From Micromonospora sp. C28SCA-DRY-2 (GTDB lineage: Bacteria; Actinomycetota; Actinomycetes; Mycobacteriales; Micromonosporaceae), in contig NZ_JAUMKD010000001.1 in NCBI RefSeq assembly GCF_030519475.1, positions 1,426,001 through 1,490,000 of the forward strand: a DNA stretch of 64,000 nucleotides, written 5' to 3'. Below the pieces are notes generated by a model, which searched no databases, had not been told where the DNA came from, and saw only the letters and a list, made by a program, of their open reading frames with translations. The translations under genes and the position numbers were made by a program. Positions 49,959-59,996 of this stretch are shown piece by piece (the first letter of the stretch is position 1; each line of letters opens with the position of its first letter).

Positions 49959-51794
49959 CGAAGCAGATCCGTCAGCTGGACCGGGTGGTGATCCGGTTCG
50001 CCGGCGACTCGGGCGACGGCATGCAGCTGACCGGCGACCGGTTCACCTCGGAGACGGCGCAGCTCGGCAACGACATCTCCACCCTGCCGAACTTCCCGGC
50101 GGAGATCCGGGCCCCTGCCGGGACCCTGCCCGGGGTGTCCAGCTTCCAGGTGCACTTCGCCGACTACGACATCCTCACGCCCGGTGACGCGCCGAACGTG
50201 CTGGTGGCGATGAACCCGGCGGCGCTGAAGGCCAACCTGGCCGACCTGCCCCGCGGCGCGGACATCATCGTCAACACCGACGAGTTCACCAAGCGCAACC
50301 TGGCCAAGGTCGGCTACCAGGTGAACCCGCTGGACGACGACTCGCTGGCCGGCTACGTGGTGCACCCGGTGGCGCTGACGTCGATGACCATCGGTGCGCT
50401 GGCCGACCAGGCGGTGTCCAAGAAGGACGCCGAGCGGGCCAAGAACATGTTCGCACTCGGCCTGCTCTCCTGGATGTACTCCCGGCCGTACGAGTCGACG
50501 CTGCGGTTCCTGGAGCGCAAGTTCGCGGCCCGGCCGGAGCTGGTGGCCGCGAACGTCGCCGCCTTCCGGGCCGGCTGGAACTTCGGTGAGACGACCGAGG
50601 ACTTCGCGGTCCGCTACGAGGTCAAGCCGGCGAAGATGCAGCCCGGCACGTACCGCAACATCACCGGCAACGCGGCCCTGTCGCTCGGCCTGGTGGCCGC
50701 GGGCGTCCGCTCCGGGCTGCCGGTCTTCCTGGGCGCCTACCCGATCACGCCGGCCTCGGACATCCTGCACGAGCTGAGCAAGCACAAGAAGTTCGGCGTG
50801 CTCACCATGCAGGCCGAGGACGAGATCGCGGCGGTCGGCGCGGCGCTGGGCGCCTCCTACGGCGGCTCGCTGGGCGTGACCACCACCTCCGGCCCAGGCG
50901 TGGCGCTCAAGAGCGAGACGATCTCCCTGGCGGTGGCGCTGGAGCTGCCGCTGGTCATCGTGGACGTGCAGCGCGCCGGGCCGTCGACCGGCATGCCGAC
51001 CAAGACCGAGCAGGCCGACCTCAACATGGCCCTCTACGGGCGGCACGGCGAGGCGCCGGTCGCGGTGATCGCCCCGAAGTCGCCGTCCGACTGCTTCTAC
51101 GCCGCCCTGGAGGCGGCCCGGATCGCGCTCACCTACCGCACGCCGGTGATCCTGCTGTCGGACAACTACGTGGCCAACGGCTCCGAGCCGTGGCTGCTGC
51201 CCGACGTGGAGTCCCTGCCCGACCTGCGGGTGGAGTTCGCCACCACGCCCAACGGCGAGGACGGCACCACCTTCCTGCCGTACCTGCGGGACCCGCAGAC
51301 CCTGGCGCGGCCGTGGGCCATCCCCGGCACCCCGGGCCTGGAGCACCGGATCGGCGGGCTGGAGAAGGCCGACAAGACCGGTGACATCTCCTACGACCCG
51401 GCCAACCACGACTTCATGGTCCGCACCCGCGCCGCCCGGATCGAGACGATCCCGGTCCCCGACGTCGAGGTCGAGGACCCGGACGGCGACGCCCGCGTCC
51501 TGGTGCTCGGCTGGGGTTCGACGTACGGGCCGATCGGCGCGGCCTGCCGCGCCCTGCGCCAGCGCGGGCTGCCGGTCGCGCAGGCGCACCTGCGGCACCT
51601 GGCGCCCATGCCGGCCAACCTCGGTGAGGTGCTGCGCTCCTACGACCGGGTGGTCATCCCCGAGATGAACCTCGGCCAGCTGGCGCACGTGATCCGGGCG
51701 AAGTACCTGGTCGACGCGATCGGCTACAACCAGGTCCGCGGCCTGCCGTTCACCGCCGCGGAGCTGGAGACGATGCTGGAAGAGGTCCTGAAGA

Positions 51795-51802
<8 letters not shown>
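49955..51802 (+). CDS. korA: 2-oxoacid:ferredoxin oxidoreductase, alpha subunit
   Basis: A 615-residue gamma-alpha fusion subunit. The gamma part has IRFAGDSGDGMQLTGDRF and IRAPAGTLPGVSSFQVHF; the alpha part begins near residue 232 with TGNAALSLGLVAAG, YPITPASDILHELSKH, and GPGVALKSETISLAVALELPLVIVDVQRAGPSTGMPTKTEQ in pieces. It oxidises 2-oxoglutarate or related 2-oxoacids to acyl-CoA, reducing ferredoxin. GTG 49955 overlaps the upstream ORF, and the korB gene overlaps its end by 8 nt. Its presence means a non-NAD 2-oxoglutarate route. Confidence 0.95.
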
Positions 51803-52829
<1,027 letters not shown>

Positions 52830-52851
52830 TCCGCCGCTGAGTCTCCACGGC

Positions 52852-52889
52852 AAAGGGTGGGCGTCCCCGCGCGGGGACGCCCACCCTTT
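52852..52889. terminator. Strong bidirectional terminator
   Basis: A 38-nt perfect palindrome with 19-nt arms (52852-52870, starting AAAGGGTGGGCG, with 52871-52889 ending CACCCTTT), so the RNA hairpin carries A-run and T-run in both directions. It lies between convergent korB and azoreductase genes. Confidence 0.92.
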
Positions 52890-52909
52890 CCGTTGTCCGG
52901 ACGGGCACG

Positions 52910-53554
52910 TCAGCCGACCGAGGCCGGCACCCAGAGCTCGTCGATGGCGCGCTCGGCCGCCGCCAGGCTCTCCTCGTGCAGCGAGATCAGCTCGGCCATG
53001 GCCGGGACCACCGGGGCCAGGGTCAGCTCGGCGGTGATGAAGCGCGGTTGCATCCCGGTCTGCGACAGGCCGTGGGGCAGCCAGGGCTCGGCGTGGTCCC
53101 AGCCCTCCCGCGGGGTACCCGTGCCGTAGCCGCCACCCCGGCTGGCCAGCACGATGAACTCCCGGTCGCCCAGCAGTCCGGCGCCGGTCGCCGGGTCGTA
53201 CGCGATGCCCGGCGCGATGAGGTGGTCGACCCAGGTCTTCACGCTGCTCGGGGCGCCGTAGTTGTAGAGCGGGAGCCCGAGCAGGACGGTGTCGGCCCGC
53301 TTCACCTCGTCCACCAGCCGCTCGGTCAGCTCCCAGGATGCGCGCTGCTCCGCGGTGTGCTGGTCGACCGGCACCAGCCGGGCCAGCCCGCCGGCCTCGT
53401 CCAGGTGCGGCAGCGGCTGCCGACCCAGGTCCCGGTAGGTCACCGTGCCGTCCGGGTGGGCGGCCCGCCAGGCCGCGGCCGCCCGGGCGGTGAGCCGGCG
53501 GCTGACCGACTGCTCGCCCCGGATGCTCGAGTCGATGTGCAACAGGTGTGGCAT
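52910..53554 (-). CDS. azoR: FMN-dependent NADH-azoreductase/quinone reductase
   Basis: A 214-residue flavodoxin-fold oxidoreductase: LLHIDSSIRGEQSVSRRL (phosphate loop), LLGLPLYNYGAPSSVKTWVDHLI, and VLASRGGGYG. The AcpD/AzoR family reduces quinones and azo compounds with two electrons, protecting from electrophiles. ATG 53554 stands 5 nt from the stop region of a palindrome shared with the divergent MarR gene, which suggests that MarR controls it. Confidence 0.93.
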   Translation of the reverse strand: MPHLLHIDSSIRGEQSVSRRLTARAAAAWRAAHPDGTVTYRDLGRQPLPHLDEAGGLARLVPVDQHTAEQRASWELTERLVDEVKRADTVLLGLPLYNYGAPSSVKTWVDHLIAPGIAYDPATGAGLLGDREFIVLASRGGGYGTGTPREGWDHAEPWLPHGLSQTGMQPRFITAELTLAPVVPAMAELISLHEESLAAAERAIDELWVPASVG

Positions 53555-53572
53555 TTGGCTAACCCTTCACAG

Positions 53573-53595
53573 ATGGTTTGTGTAGCACCAACCAT
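53573..53595. promoter_or_regulatory. MarR-type operator palindrome
   Basis: ATGGTTTGTGTAGCACCAACCAT, written here as ATGGTT-GTG and CAC-AACCAT arms over 23 bp, with mismatches only in the middle. It lies in the 83-nt gap between divergent azoreductase and MarR genes, 19 nt from one start and 43 nt from the other. Confidence 0.68.
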
Positions 53596-53637
53596 TTATA
53601 GCAGGCCGATGTTCCTCCCGTAGGTAGACTGGGTCAC

Positions 53638-54126
53638 ATGTCTGCCCTGCCGGTCGGCCAGTCGGAGCGCCGGTCCGGGGCGCTCCTCGACTACCTGGCC
53701 CGGCGGATGCGGCTGCGGTCGGAGTCGGTGCTCGCGCCACTCGGCCTGCGCCCCCGGCACCTGGTCGCGCTCACCGTGCTGCGCGACGCGGGCGGCATCA
53801 GTCAGCAGGGGCTGGCCAGCACCCTCCAGATCGACAGCACGAACGTGGTCGGGCTGCTCAACGACCTGGAGGCGGCACACCTGGTGGAGCGGCGGCGCTC
53901 ACCGGAGGACCGCCGCCGGCACGACGTGTTCCTCACCGAGACCGGCGCGATCCGGCTCGGCGAGGCCGAATGCGCCCTGGCCAGCGCCGAGGAAGAGGTG
54001 CTGGGCGCGCTGGAACCGGCGGAGCGCGACCTGCTCTACGAGCTGCTCAAGCGGGCGACCAGCGGAGCGCCGGCCAACTGCGCGGCGGCGGTCACCGACG
54101 ACGCGGGGCTCGACGCCAACTGCTGA
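53638..54126 (+). CDS. MarR-family transcriptional regulator
   Basis: A 162-residue winged-helix MarR protein: LLDYLARRMRLRSE, recognition helix region ISQQGLASTLQIDSTNVVGLLNDLE, wing RRRSPEDRRRHDVFLTETG. A C-terminal NCAAAVTD...NC adds two cysteines (about 147 and 162), possibly thiol-sensing as in quinone- or peroxide-responsive MarR repressors. ATG 53638 has TAGACT 7 nt upstream. Divergent from the azoreductase gene, a classic arrangement. Confidence 0.92.
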   Translation: MSALPVGQSERRSGALLDYLARRMRLRSESVLAPLGLRPRHLVALTVLRDAGGISQQGLASTLQIDSTNVVGLLNDLEAAHLVERRRSPEDRRRHDVFLTETGAIRLGEAECALASAEEEVLGALEPAERDLLYELLKRATSGAPANCAAAVTDDAGLDANC

Positions 54127-54138
54127 GCCGCCGGCGGG

Positions 54139-55152
54139 TCAGCCGGTCGGCGCCGCCTGCGGCCGGTCGTCGCGGACGTGCACCAGCATGTCGCCGGTCT
54201 CGATGACCGCCCCGGCCCGGTCGGCCAGGGTGACCACCTTGCCCCGCCGGACCAGCGCGATGACCAGCGAGTCCAGCTCGCGGGGGGAGCGCCCGACCTC
54301 GTGCCGTTCGGCCGATCGCATGGCCAGCGCCATCCCCTGCCCGGGCGTGAGCAGGTCCTCCACCACGTCGATCAGCGGCGGGGCGGAGGTGGAGAGCCCC
54401 AGCAGCCGGCCGGCGGTCGCCGACGAGACGATCACGTGGTGCGCACCGCTCTGCTTGAGCAGCGGCGCGTTCTCGGCCTCCCGGGCGGCGGCGATGATCC
54501 GCACCTGCCCCGCGGTGAGCTGGCGTACGGTCAGCGCCACCAGGACGGACGCGTCGTCACTGTCGGTCGCGATGATGACCGCCTTGGCGTGCCGGACGTG
54601 CGCCTCGTTGAGCACCGAGGAACGGGTCGCCGAGCCCTCGATCGCGACCAGCCCGGCCGAGGTGGCCTGCCGCAGCGCCGCGCCGTTGCGCTCCACCACC
54701 ACGATCCGGGACTTCTCCAGACCGTTCTCCAGCAGGGCGGAGACCGCGCTACGGCCCTTGGTGCCGTAGCCGCAGATGATGACGTGGTCCTTCACGGTTC
54801 TCCTCCACCGCGACAGGCGACGGCCGGTGCGGTACTGCTCGGTCAGGACTTCCAGCGTGGTGCCGACCAGGATGATCAGGAAGAGCACCCGGGCGGGGGT
54901 GATGTACAGGACGTTCACCAGCCGAGCGCTCTGGCTGACCGGGGTGATGTCGCCGTAGCCGGTGGTGGAGAGCGACACCACCACGTAGTAGAAGCAGTCG
55001 AGGAGGGTCAGCCCGTCCTCGTTGACGTCCCGGTAGCCGTCCCGGTCGAGGTAGACCACCCCGACGGTGGCGAGCACCAGCCCGACCGCGGCGGCCAGGC
55101 GCAAACTCAGCGCGCTCAGCGGCCCCCGCCGCTGTGCGGGAAAATGGATCAC
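54139..55152 (-). CDS. Potassium channel with RCK/TrkA-N domain
   Basis: A 337-residue two-helix channel: pore filter TTGYGD (residues 63-68) between helices at about 12-35 and 80-105, an RCK N-terminal Rossmann domain from about 128 (DHVIICGYGTKGRSAVSALL) and a TrkA-C domain (VGRSPRELDSLVIALVRRG) at about 262-325. Predicted ligand-gated K+ channel of the inner membrane. GTG 55152; GGAGCAGG precedes it. Divergent from the ClgR-like gene. Confidence 0.94.
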   Translation of the reverse strand: MIHFPAQRRGPLSALSLRLAAAVGLVLATVGVVYLDRDGYRDVNEDGLTLLDCFYYVVVSLSTTGYGDITPVSQSARLVNVLYITPARVLFLIILVGTTLEVLTEQYRTGRRLSRWRRTVKDHVIICGYGTKGRSAVSALLENGLEKSRIVVVERNGAALRQATSAGLVAIEGSATRSSVLNEAHVRHAKAVIIATDSDDASVLVALTVRQLTAGQVRIIAAAREAENAPLLKQSGAHHVIVSSATAGRLLGLSTSAPPLIDVVEDLLTPGQGMALAMRSAERHEVGRSPRELDSLVIALVRRGKVVTLADRAGAVIETGDMLVHVRDDRPQAAPTG

Positions 55153-55319
55153 CGGGCGACCTGCTCCACCGACGCCTGCACGCCCACAACATAGCGGTTT
55201 CCCCGGCGATCGCACGCCCGGGTGGAGATCGCGGGCAACCGGGCCGGGCCGGGCCGACCGGGACGGCGCTGAGCGGGCATGATGGAGGTGTCCCGGACGA
55301 CCGCGAGAGTGAGGCCCGC

Positions 55320-55931
55320 ATGTCGTTGCTGCGACGAGTGATCGGCGGCGTGCTGCGCCGGCTCCGGCTGCGCCAGGGCCGCACGCTGCGCGAGGTGGCG
55401 GTGGCCGCCGGGGTGTCGGTGCCCTACCTGTCGGAGATCGAGCGGGGCCGCAAGGAGGCCTCGTCGGAGGTGCTCGCGGCGATCTGCCGGGCGCTCGGCA
55501 TCCGCCTCTCCGACCTGCTGGAGGAGGCGCGGGACGACCTGCGCCGGGTGGAGCCGCGCATCCCCACCGCGCCGCGGGCGGCGCTGGCGCGGCTGGAGCG
55601 GGTGCCGGTCTCCCGCCACGAGGAGAGCGCCCCGCGCCTGACGGTCGCGCCGCGGGCCGGCCGTACCCGGGTCGGCTTCGGCCCCGGCGCCGGCGAGCCG
55701 CGGCCGCACCTCGCGGAGCGGCCCCACACCGGCGGGTCCGTGCTGCTCACCGTGGGTGTGCCGGCGTACGTCGGCAACCAACTGCCGGTGCTCGGCTCGA
55801 CCGTGGGCGGGGCGGGGCTGCGGGTGCGGCTGATCCCCTCCGCCCCGGCCGGGCGCCCCCGTCCGCGTACCGCGAAGGTGCTGGCCAGGAGGCGGGGGCG
55901 GGCAGGCCGGCGGCGGCTGACCCCGGCGTAG
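55320..55931 (+). CDS. ClgR-like XRE-family regulator
   Basis: A 203-residue protein: helix-turn-helix at about 12-70 (LRRLRLRQGRTLREVAVAAGVSVPYLSEIERGRKEASSE in pieces, SDLLEEARDDL after it) matching ClgR, the actinobacterial activator of clpP and other protease genes. The following 130 residues are Pro/Arg/Ala-rich without a known domain, longer than in ClgR of Streptomyces. ATG 55320 has GTGAGG 5 nt upstream. The clpP gene follows 134 nt downstream, supporting the assignment. Confidence 0.82.
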   Translation: MSLLRRVIGGVLRRLRLRQGRTLREVAVAAGVSVPYLSEIERGRKEASSEVLAAICRALGIRLSDLLEEARDDLRRVEPRIPTAPRAALARLERVPVSRHEESAPRLTVAPRAGRTRVGFGPGAGEPRPHLAERPHTGGSVLLTVGVPAYVGNQLPVLGSTVGGAGLRVRLIPSAPAGRPRPRTAKVLARRRGRAGRRRLTPA

Positions 55932-56065
55932 CCCGGCCCGGTTCTGCCCACGGCGGATCTGCCCCGGGCAGAAACCCTGGGTTCCACCGGCCGGCCGCCG
56001 GAGGCTGGAAGCGCCGGTCCCCCGGGCGGTTCCGCCGCCCGCCGGCACGGTGGAAGGCGGACACG

Positions 56066-56665
56066 ATGATCTCCAACGGCGTACGGATGCTGGACAACGG
56101 GCAGCCGACCTTCGGCGACCAGGTCTTCGAGCGGCTGCTCAAGGAGCGGATCGTCTTTCTCGGCACCGAGGTGACCGACGCGTCGGCGAACCAGATCTGC
56201 GCCCAGATCCTGCTGCTCGCCGCCGAGGACCCCGAGCGCGACATCTTCCTCTACATCAACTCGCCGGGCGGCTCGGTGACCGCCGGCATGGCCGTCTACG
56301 ACACCATGCGGTACGTCCGCAACGACGTGGCCACCCTGGCGCTCGGCTTCGCCGGCTCGATGGGGCAGTTCCTGCTCTGCGCGGGCGCCGCCGGGAAGCG
56401 CTACGCCCTGCCGCACTCGCGGATCATGATGCACCAGCCGTCCGGTGGGATGGGCGGCACCGCCGCGGACATCACCATCCAGGCCGAGAACATGCTGCAC
56501 GTGAAGCGGACCATGCAGGAGCTGATCGCCCGGCACAGCGGGCGCACGCTGGACGAGATCCAGACCGACTGGGACCGGGACCGCTGGTTCACCGCCGAGC
56601 AGGCCCGCGAGTACGGCCTGATCGACCGGGTGCTCACCACCGTCGACCAGCTTCCGGCGGGCTGA
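56066..56665 (+). CDS. clpP: ATP-dependent Clp protease proteolytic subunit
   Basis: A 199-residue ClpP with catalytic Ser98 in GFAGSMGQFLLCAG, His123 in RIMMHQPSGG and Asp172 in WDRDRW. The Ser motif reads GSMG rather than the usual ASMG, and the region is otherwise typical (YINSPGGSVTAGMAVYDTM). It forms a barrel with ClpX or ClpC. It is probably one of several actinobacterial ClpPs and is under the adjacent ClgR-like regulator. ATG 56066 follows GGAAGGCGG. A perfect hairpin terminator follows. Confidence 0.93.
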   Translation: MISNGVRMLDNGQPTFGDQVFERLLKERIVFLGTEVTDASANQICAQILLLAAEDPERDIFLYINSPGGSVTAGMAVYDTMRYVRNDVATLALGFAGSMGQFLLCAGAAGKRYALPHSRIMMHQPSGGMGGTAADITIQAENMLHVKRTMQELIARHSGRTLDEIQTDWDRDRWFTAEQAREYGLIDRVLTTVDQLPAG

Positions 56666-57094
56666 CGGCCCGGGCCGCCACGGGGGCCCGGGCGGGAACG
56701 CGCGACGGCGGCCGGCGATGGTCCCGCCGGCCGCCGTCGCGTGCCCGGTCGGCGGCCGCCGGCCGCCGGCCCCTCCGTCAGGGAGTGCGGGCGGCGCGGA
56801 GCGCCGCGGTGGTCCGGGTGGCGACGAGCGCGGTACGGCGCACGCGGTCCTCCCCGGATGGGGCGAACCGGCACGGCGCCGGACGCGCCCCCTCGATCGC
56901 GTCCGACACCCAACGTGGGAATGTCGTCACGTGCCGATCCCCCGGTAGGGCGGAGCCTATGTCGGGTGGGAACGGCGTGCGCGGGCTCACGGCGCAGCGT
57001 CTTGATGGCAATATTCGTTACATCGACCCCGGTCCCGCACCTGTCGACGGCCGCGCCGACCGTGGCCGTTGCAGTGGCCCGGTAGCGTGCCGGG
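56666..57094. other. 429-nt noncoding region after clpP
   Basis: It holds the clpP terminator (56701-56741) and the promoter hexamer of the methyltransferase (57083-57088). A TTG-started minus ORF at 56778-57011 has plausible codon bias but no ribosome site, so I do not call it. Nothing else is visible. Confidence 0.5.
56701..56741 (+). terminator. Terminator hairpin after clpP
   Basis: A perfect 17-bp stem (56701-56717 with 56725-56741, CGCGACGGCGGCCGGCG) and a 7-nt loop, 36 nt after the clpP stop. Confidence 0.85.
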
Positions 57095-57760
57095 ATGATC
57101 GGAGCCGATTTCCTGCGCGACACCCGCACGTCCTACGACACCGTGGCCACCAGCTACGCCGAGCATCTCCGGGACGAACTGGCGAACAAGCCGTGGGACC
57201 GGGCCGTGCTCACCTGCTTCGCCGAGCTGGTCCGCGCCGACGGCAACCGGCCCGTCGCCGACCTGGGCTGCGGACCGGGCCGGATCGCCGGATACCTGCA
57301 CGGGCTCGGGCTGGACGTCTCCGGTGTCGACCTGTCCCCGGGGATGATCGAGACGGCCCGGGCGGCCCACCCCGGGCTGCGCTTCACGGTGGGCTCGATG
57401 ACCGACCTCGACCTGCCCGACGCCACCCTCGGCGGCGTCGTGGCCTGGTACTCGACCATCCACCTGCCGGACGAGCTGCTCCCGGCCACCTTCGCCGAGT
57501 TCCGCCGGGTGCTGGCGCCGGGCGGTCACCTGGTGCTGGCGTTCCAGGTCGGTGACGAGCCGCTGCACCTGACCGAGGCGCTCGGCCACCCGGTCTCGTT
57601 GACCTTCCGGCGCCGGCAGCCGGACCGGGTCGCCGAGTTGCTGATCGGGGCCGGGTTCGAGCTGCGGACGCGGTCGGTACGCGACCCCGAGACGTTCGCG
57701 GGCCGCACCGAGCGCACACCGCACGCGTACCTGCTGGCCCGCCGGCCGGCCGACTCCTGA
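57095..57760 (+). CDS. Class I SAM-dependent methyltransferase
   Basis: A 221-residue methyltransferase: YDTVATSYAEHLRDE start, motif I VADLGCGPGRIAGYL at about 55-69, GVDLSPGMIETAR (motif II) and later AFQVGDEP. Substrate cannot be predicted. ATG 57095 has TAGCGT 6 nt upstream. Single gene. Confidence 0.9.
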   Translation: MIGADFLRDTRTSYDTVATSYAEHLRDELANKPWDRAVLTCFAELVRADGNRPVADLGCGPGRIAGYLHGLGLDVSGVDLSPGMIETARAAHPGLRFTVGSMTDLDLPDATLGGVVAWYSTIHLPDELLPATFAEFRRVLAPGGHLVLAFQVGDEPLHLTEALGHPVSLTFRRRQPDRVAELLIGAGFELRTRSVRDPETFAGRTERTPHAYLLARRPADS

Positions 57761-57811
57761 CGGCAGCCGCCTGCCGGGTGGGGAGACGGCCCGTCCCCAC
57801 CCGGCCGGCGG

Positions 57812-58783
57812 TCAGACCGTCAGGACCACCTTGCCCAGCGCCCGGCGCCCCTCCAGGTCGGCGTGCGCGGTGGCCGCGTCGGCGAGCGGGTACGTGGACA
57901 CCCGCGGCCGCCACCAGCCCCGGCCGGCGAGTTCCAGCGACCGGCCGGCCAGGCCCGGGATGCCGCCGGGCAGGGCGCGCATCCGGTGGCCGAGCCACCC
58001 CACGGTGATGCCCCGCTCGACCAGGTCCGCCGTCTCGATACGGGTGGCCTCGCCGGAGGACCAACCGAACATCATGAACCGGCCGCCCGGCCGCAGCAGT
58101 TCCAGCGCGGCCCGGCCGACCGCGCCGCCCACCCCGTCCCAGACCAGGGTGGGGCCGCCGACCTGCTCCCGGACCCGGTCCGCCCAGTCGGGCAGCCCGT
58201 AGTCGACCACGAGGTGCGCGCCCAGGTCGTGCAGCGCCGCCGTCCGGTCGGCGCCCCGCGCGGCCGCGACCACGGTCGCCCCGGTGGACCGGGCGGCCTG
58301 GACCAGCAGCCAGCCCATGCCACCGGCCGCCGAGGGCACCAGGACCACGTCGTCCGCGCCCGGGCGCTCCAGCTCGAAGACGCCGAGCGCGGTCCGGCCG
58401 GTGCCGACCGCGGCCACCGCTTCGGGAAAGCTCAACCGCTCCGGTACGGCGAACAGCGACTCGACAGCGGTCACCGCCTGCTCGGCGTACCCGCCCGGAA
58501 CCATGCCGAGGTGGGCGACGACCCGCCGGCCGAGCCAGGACCCGTCGACGCCGGCGCCCACCTGGTCGACCACCCCGGCGACCTCCCGGCCGGGAATGGT
58601 GGGCAGCTCGGGCAGCGGCATCGGGCCGCCGGCCTCACCCCGGCGCAGGGTGGTGTCGAGCAGGTGCACCCCGCTGGCCCGGACGGCGATCCGCACCTGA
58701 CCGGGGCCGGGTGAGAGGTCCGGCAGCTCGTCGAGGACCAGGTTGCCGGGCGGACCGAACTCGTGAAGCTGAATCGCACGCAT
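57812..58783 (-). CDS. Zinc-type quinone oxidoreductase (MDR family)
   Basis: A 323-residue medium-chain reductase: AIQLHEFGPPGNLVLDELPD start, IPGREVAGVVDQVG in the groES-like fold, NADPH-binding PSAAGGMGWLLVQAARSTGATV and later DGVGGAVGRAALELLRPGGRFMMFG. The zinc-ligand Cys set is absent, as in quinone reductase-type members. It probably reduces quinones with NADPH. ATG 58783 chosen; TTG 58804 is weaker. Divergent from the SRPBCC gene. Confidence 0.9.
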   Translation of the reverse strand: MRAIQLHEFGPPGNLVLDELPDLSPGPGQVRIAVRASGVHLLDTTLRRGEAGGPMPLPELPTIPGREVAGVVDQVGAGVDGSWLGRRVVAHLGMVPGGYAEQAVTAVESLFAVPERLSFPEAVAAVGTGRTALGVFELERPGADDVVLVPSAAGGMGWLLVQAARSTGATVVAAARGADRTAALHDLGAHLVVDYGLPDWADRVREQVGGPTLVWDGVGGAVGRAALELLRPGGRFMMFGWSSGEATRIETADLVERGITVGWLGHRMRALPGGIPGLAGRSLELAGRGWWRPRVSTYPLADAATAHADLEGRRALGKVVLTV

Positions 58784-58900
58784 GAGACGATCCGACAACC
58801 TCAAGGCCGGTTGAAGTCAAGCCCCGCCAGCCGATCCGGGCTCGTTTGTCCCTGCCCGGACCGGGAAGGCGGACAGCCCGGCCGGAGGCGAGGAGTCGTG

Positions 58901-59350
58901 ATGATCGAGGTCTGCCGGACCATCCCCACCCCACCCGAGCGGATCTTCGCGGTGCTCGCGGACGGGTGGAGCTACGCCAGTTGGGTCGTCGGCGCCGCCC
59001 ACATCCGGGCCGTCGACGACGGCTGGCCCGCGGTGGGCACCCGGGTCCAGCACCGGGTGGGGCCGTGGCCGTTGCAGATCGAGGACCAGACAGTGGTCCG
59101 CGCGATGGAGCCGAACCGGTTGCTCGAACTGGACGCGCACGCCGGGCGCCTCGGCGTCGCTCGCGTCCGCCTGGCCTTGGAGCCCGTCTCGGAGAGCGCG
59201 ACCAGGGTACGGATGGGCTGGATGGCGGCCGCGGGGCCCGTCCGCTTCGTCCCGGAGGCCGTACTGGCGCTGATGCTGCGCGCGCGCAACTCGGAAACCC
59301 TGCACCGGGTGGACGACCTCGCCATCCATCGGCAACTCCGGGCAGCCTAG
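58901..59350 (+). CDS. SRPBCC-family protein
   Basis: A 149-residue START-like protein: EVCRTIPTPPERIFAVLADGWSYASWVVGAAHIRAVD in pieces, MEPNRLLELDAHAGRLGVARV and RVRMGWMAAAGPVRFVPE. Ligand unknown. ATG 58901 has AGGAG 5 nt upstream; GTG 58898 is also in frame. Its stop overlaps the convergent STAS gene by 4 nt. Confidence 0.85.
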   Translation: MIEVCRTIPTPPERIFAVLADGWSYASWVVGAAHIRAVDDGWPAVGTRVQHRVGPWPLQIEDQTVVRAMEPNRLLELDAHAGRLGVARVRLALEPVSESATRVRMGWMAAAGPVRFVPEAVLALMLRARNSETLHRVDDLAIHRQLRAA

Positions 59351-59754
59351 GCGAGGCTGCGGAACCGGCCGGCCGTGTTGTGCGGCGCGGTCGGTTCCCG
59401 GCGGTCTCCGTGCAACGGCTGCGGACAGCCGAAGAGTCCGCCCACCCCGCTGAGCGTCAGGACCCGCGCCGGCGTGCCGGCGGCGGCGGTGATGGTCACC
59501 CGCTGGCCGTGCGCCAGGGCGGTTTCCCGGACGGCCAGCAGTGCGGAGAGCGCGGCGCAGTCGAGGTGGCGCAGCGCTGTCAGGTCGAGGACGAGACGGG
59601 TCACCCCGGCGGAAGTCAGCAGGAGCCGCAGGTCGTGCTCGAGTTGGTCGGCGGTGGCCAAGTCGGCCTCACCGCTCAGGATGACGTACCGGGTGCCCGG
59701 CCTGACGTCGTGATAGTCGCACCGCAGCGCGCCGCGACAGGTGGCAGTGTCCAT
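59347..59754 (-). CDS. STAS-domain anti-sigma factor antagonist-like protein
   Basis: A 135-residue STAS protein: YVILSGEADLATADQLEHDL, VLDLTALRHLDCAALSALLAV, ITAAAGTPARVLTLSGV. In antagonists such as SpoIIAA the Ser in D-S-S-G is phosphorylated; here that position reads D-C-A-A, so the phosphoacceptor Ser is missing. It may bind a partner without being switched by phosphorylation. Convergent with the SRPBCC gene; no anti-sigma kinase nearby. Confidence 0.85.
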   Translation of the reverse strand: MDTATCRGALRCDYHDVRPGTRYVILSGEADLATADQLEHDLRLLLTSAGVTRLVLDLTALRHLDCAALSALLAVRETALAHGQRVTITAAAGTPARVLTLSGVGGLFGCPQPLHGDRREPTAPHNTAGRFRSLA

Positions 59755-59996
59755 CGGAAGCTCAGTCCCCGCCCGGCGAAGGGCGATCGAGGGCCGGTCG
59801 ACGTTGCCACCACCGATCCGGCGCCGAAGAGGACAGAGCTTGTGTGCGGCGGTGCCGACCTCGACGTGGCGCTTCGGGCGCCGTCTCGAACGCTACCCGC
59901 GACCACCGTAACCCGCCAGGTGAGGCGAACCATGCGGGTGGCGGCTGGACGTCCGCGATGTCAAACGCAGCCGGGGTGGACGGCCGGTCTGCCGGG

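Noticed and set aside
56778..57011. Possible 77-residue minus-strand protein after clpP
   Set aside because: It needs a TTG start with no ribosome site, has no recognisable domain and lies in a composition-biased gap.
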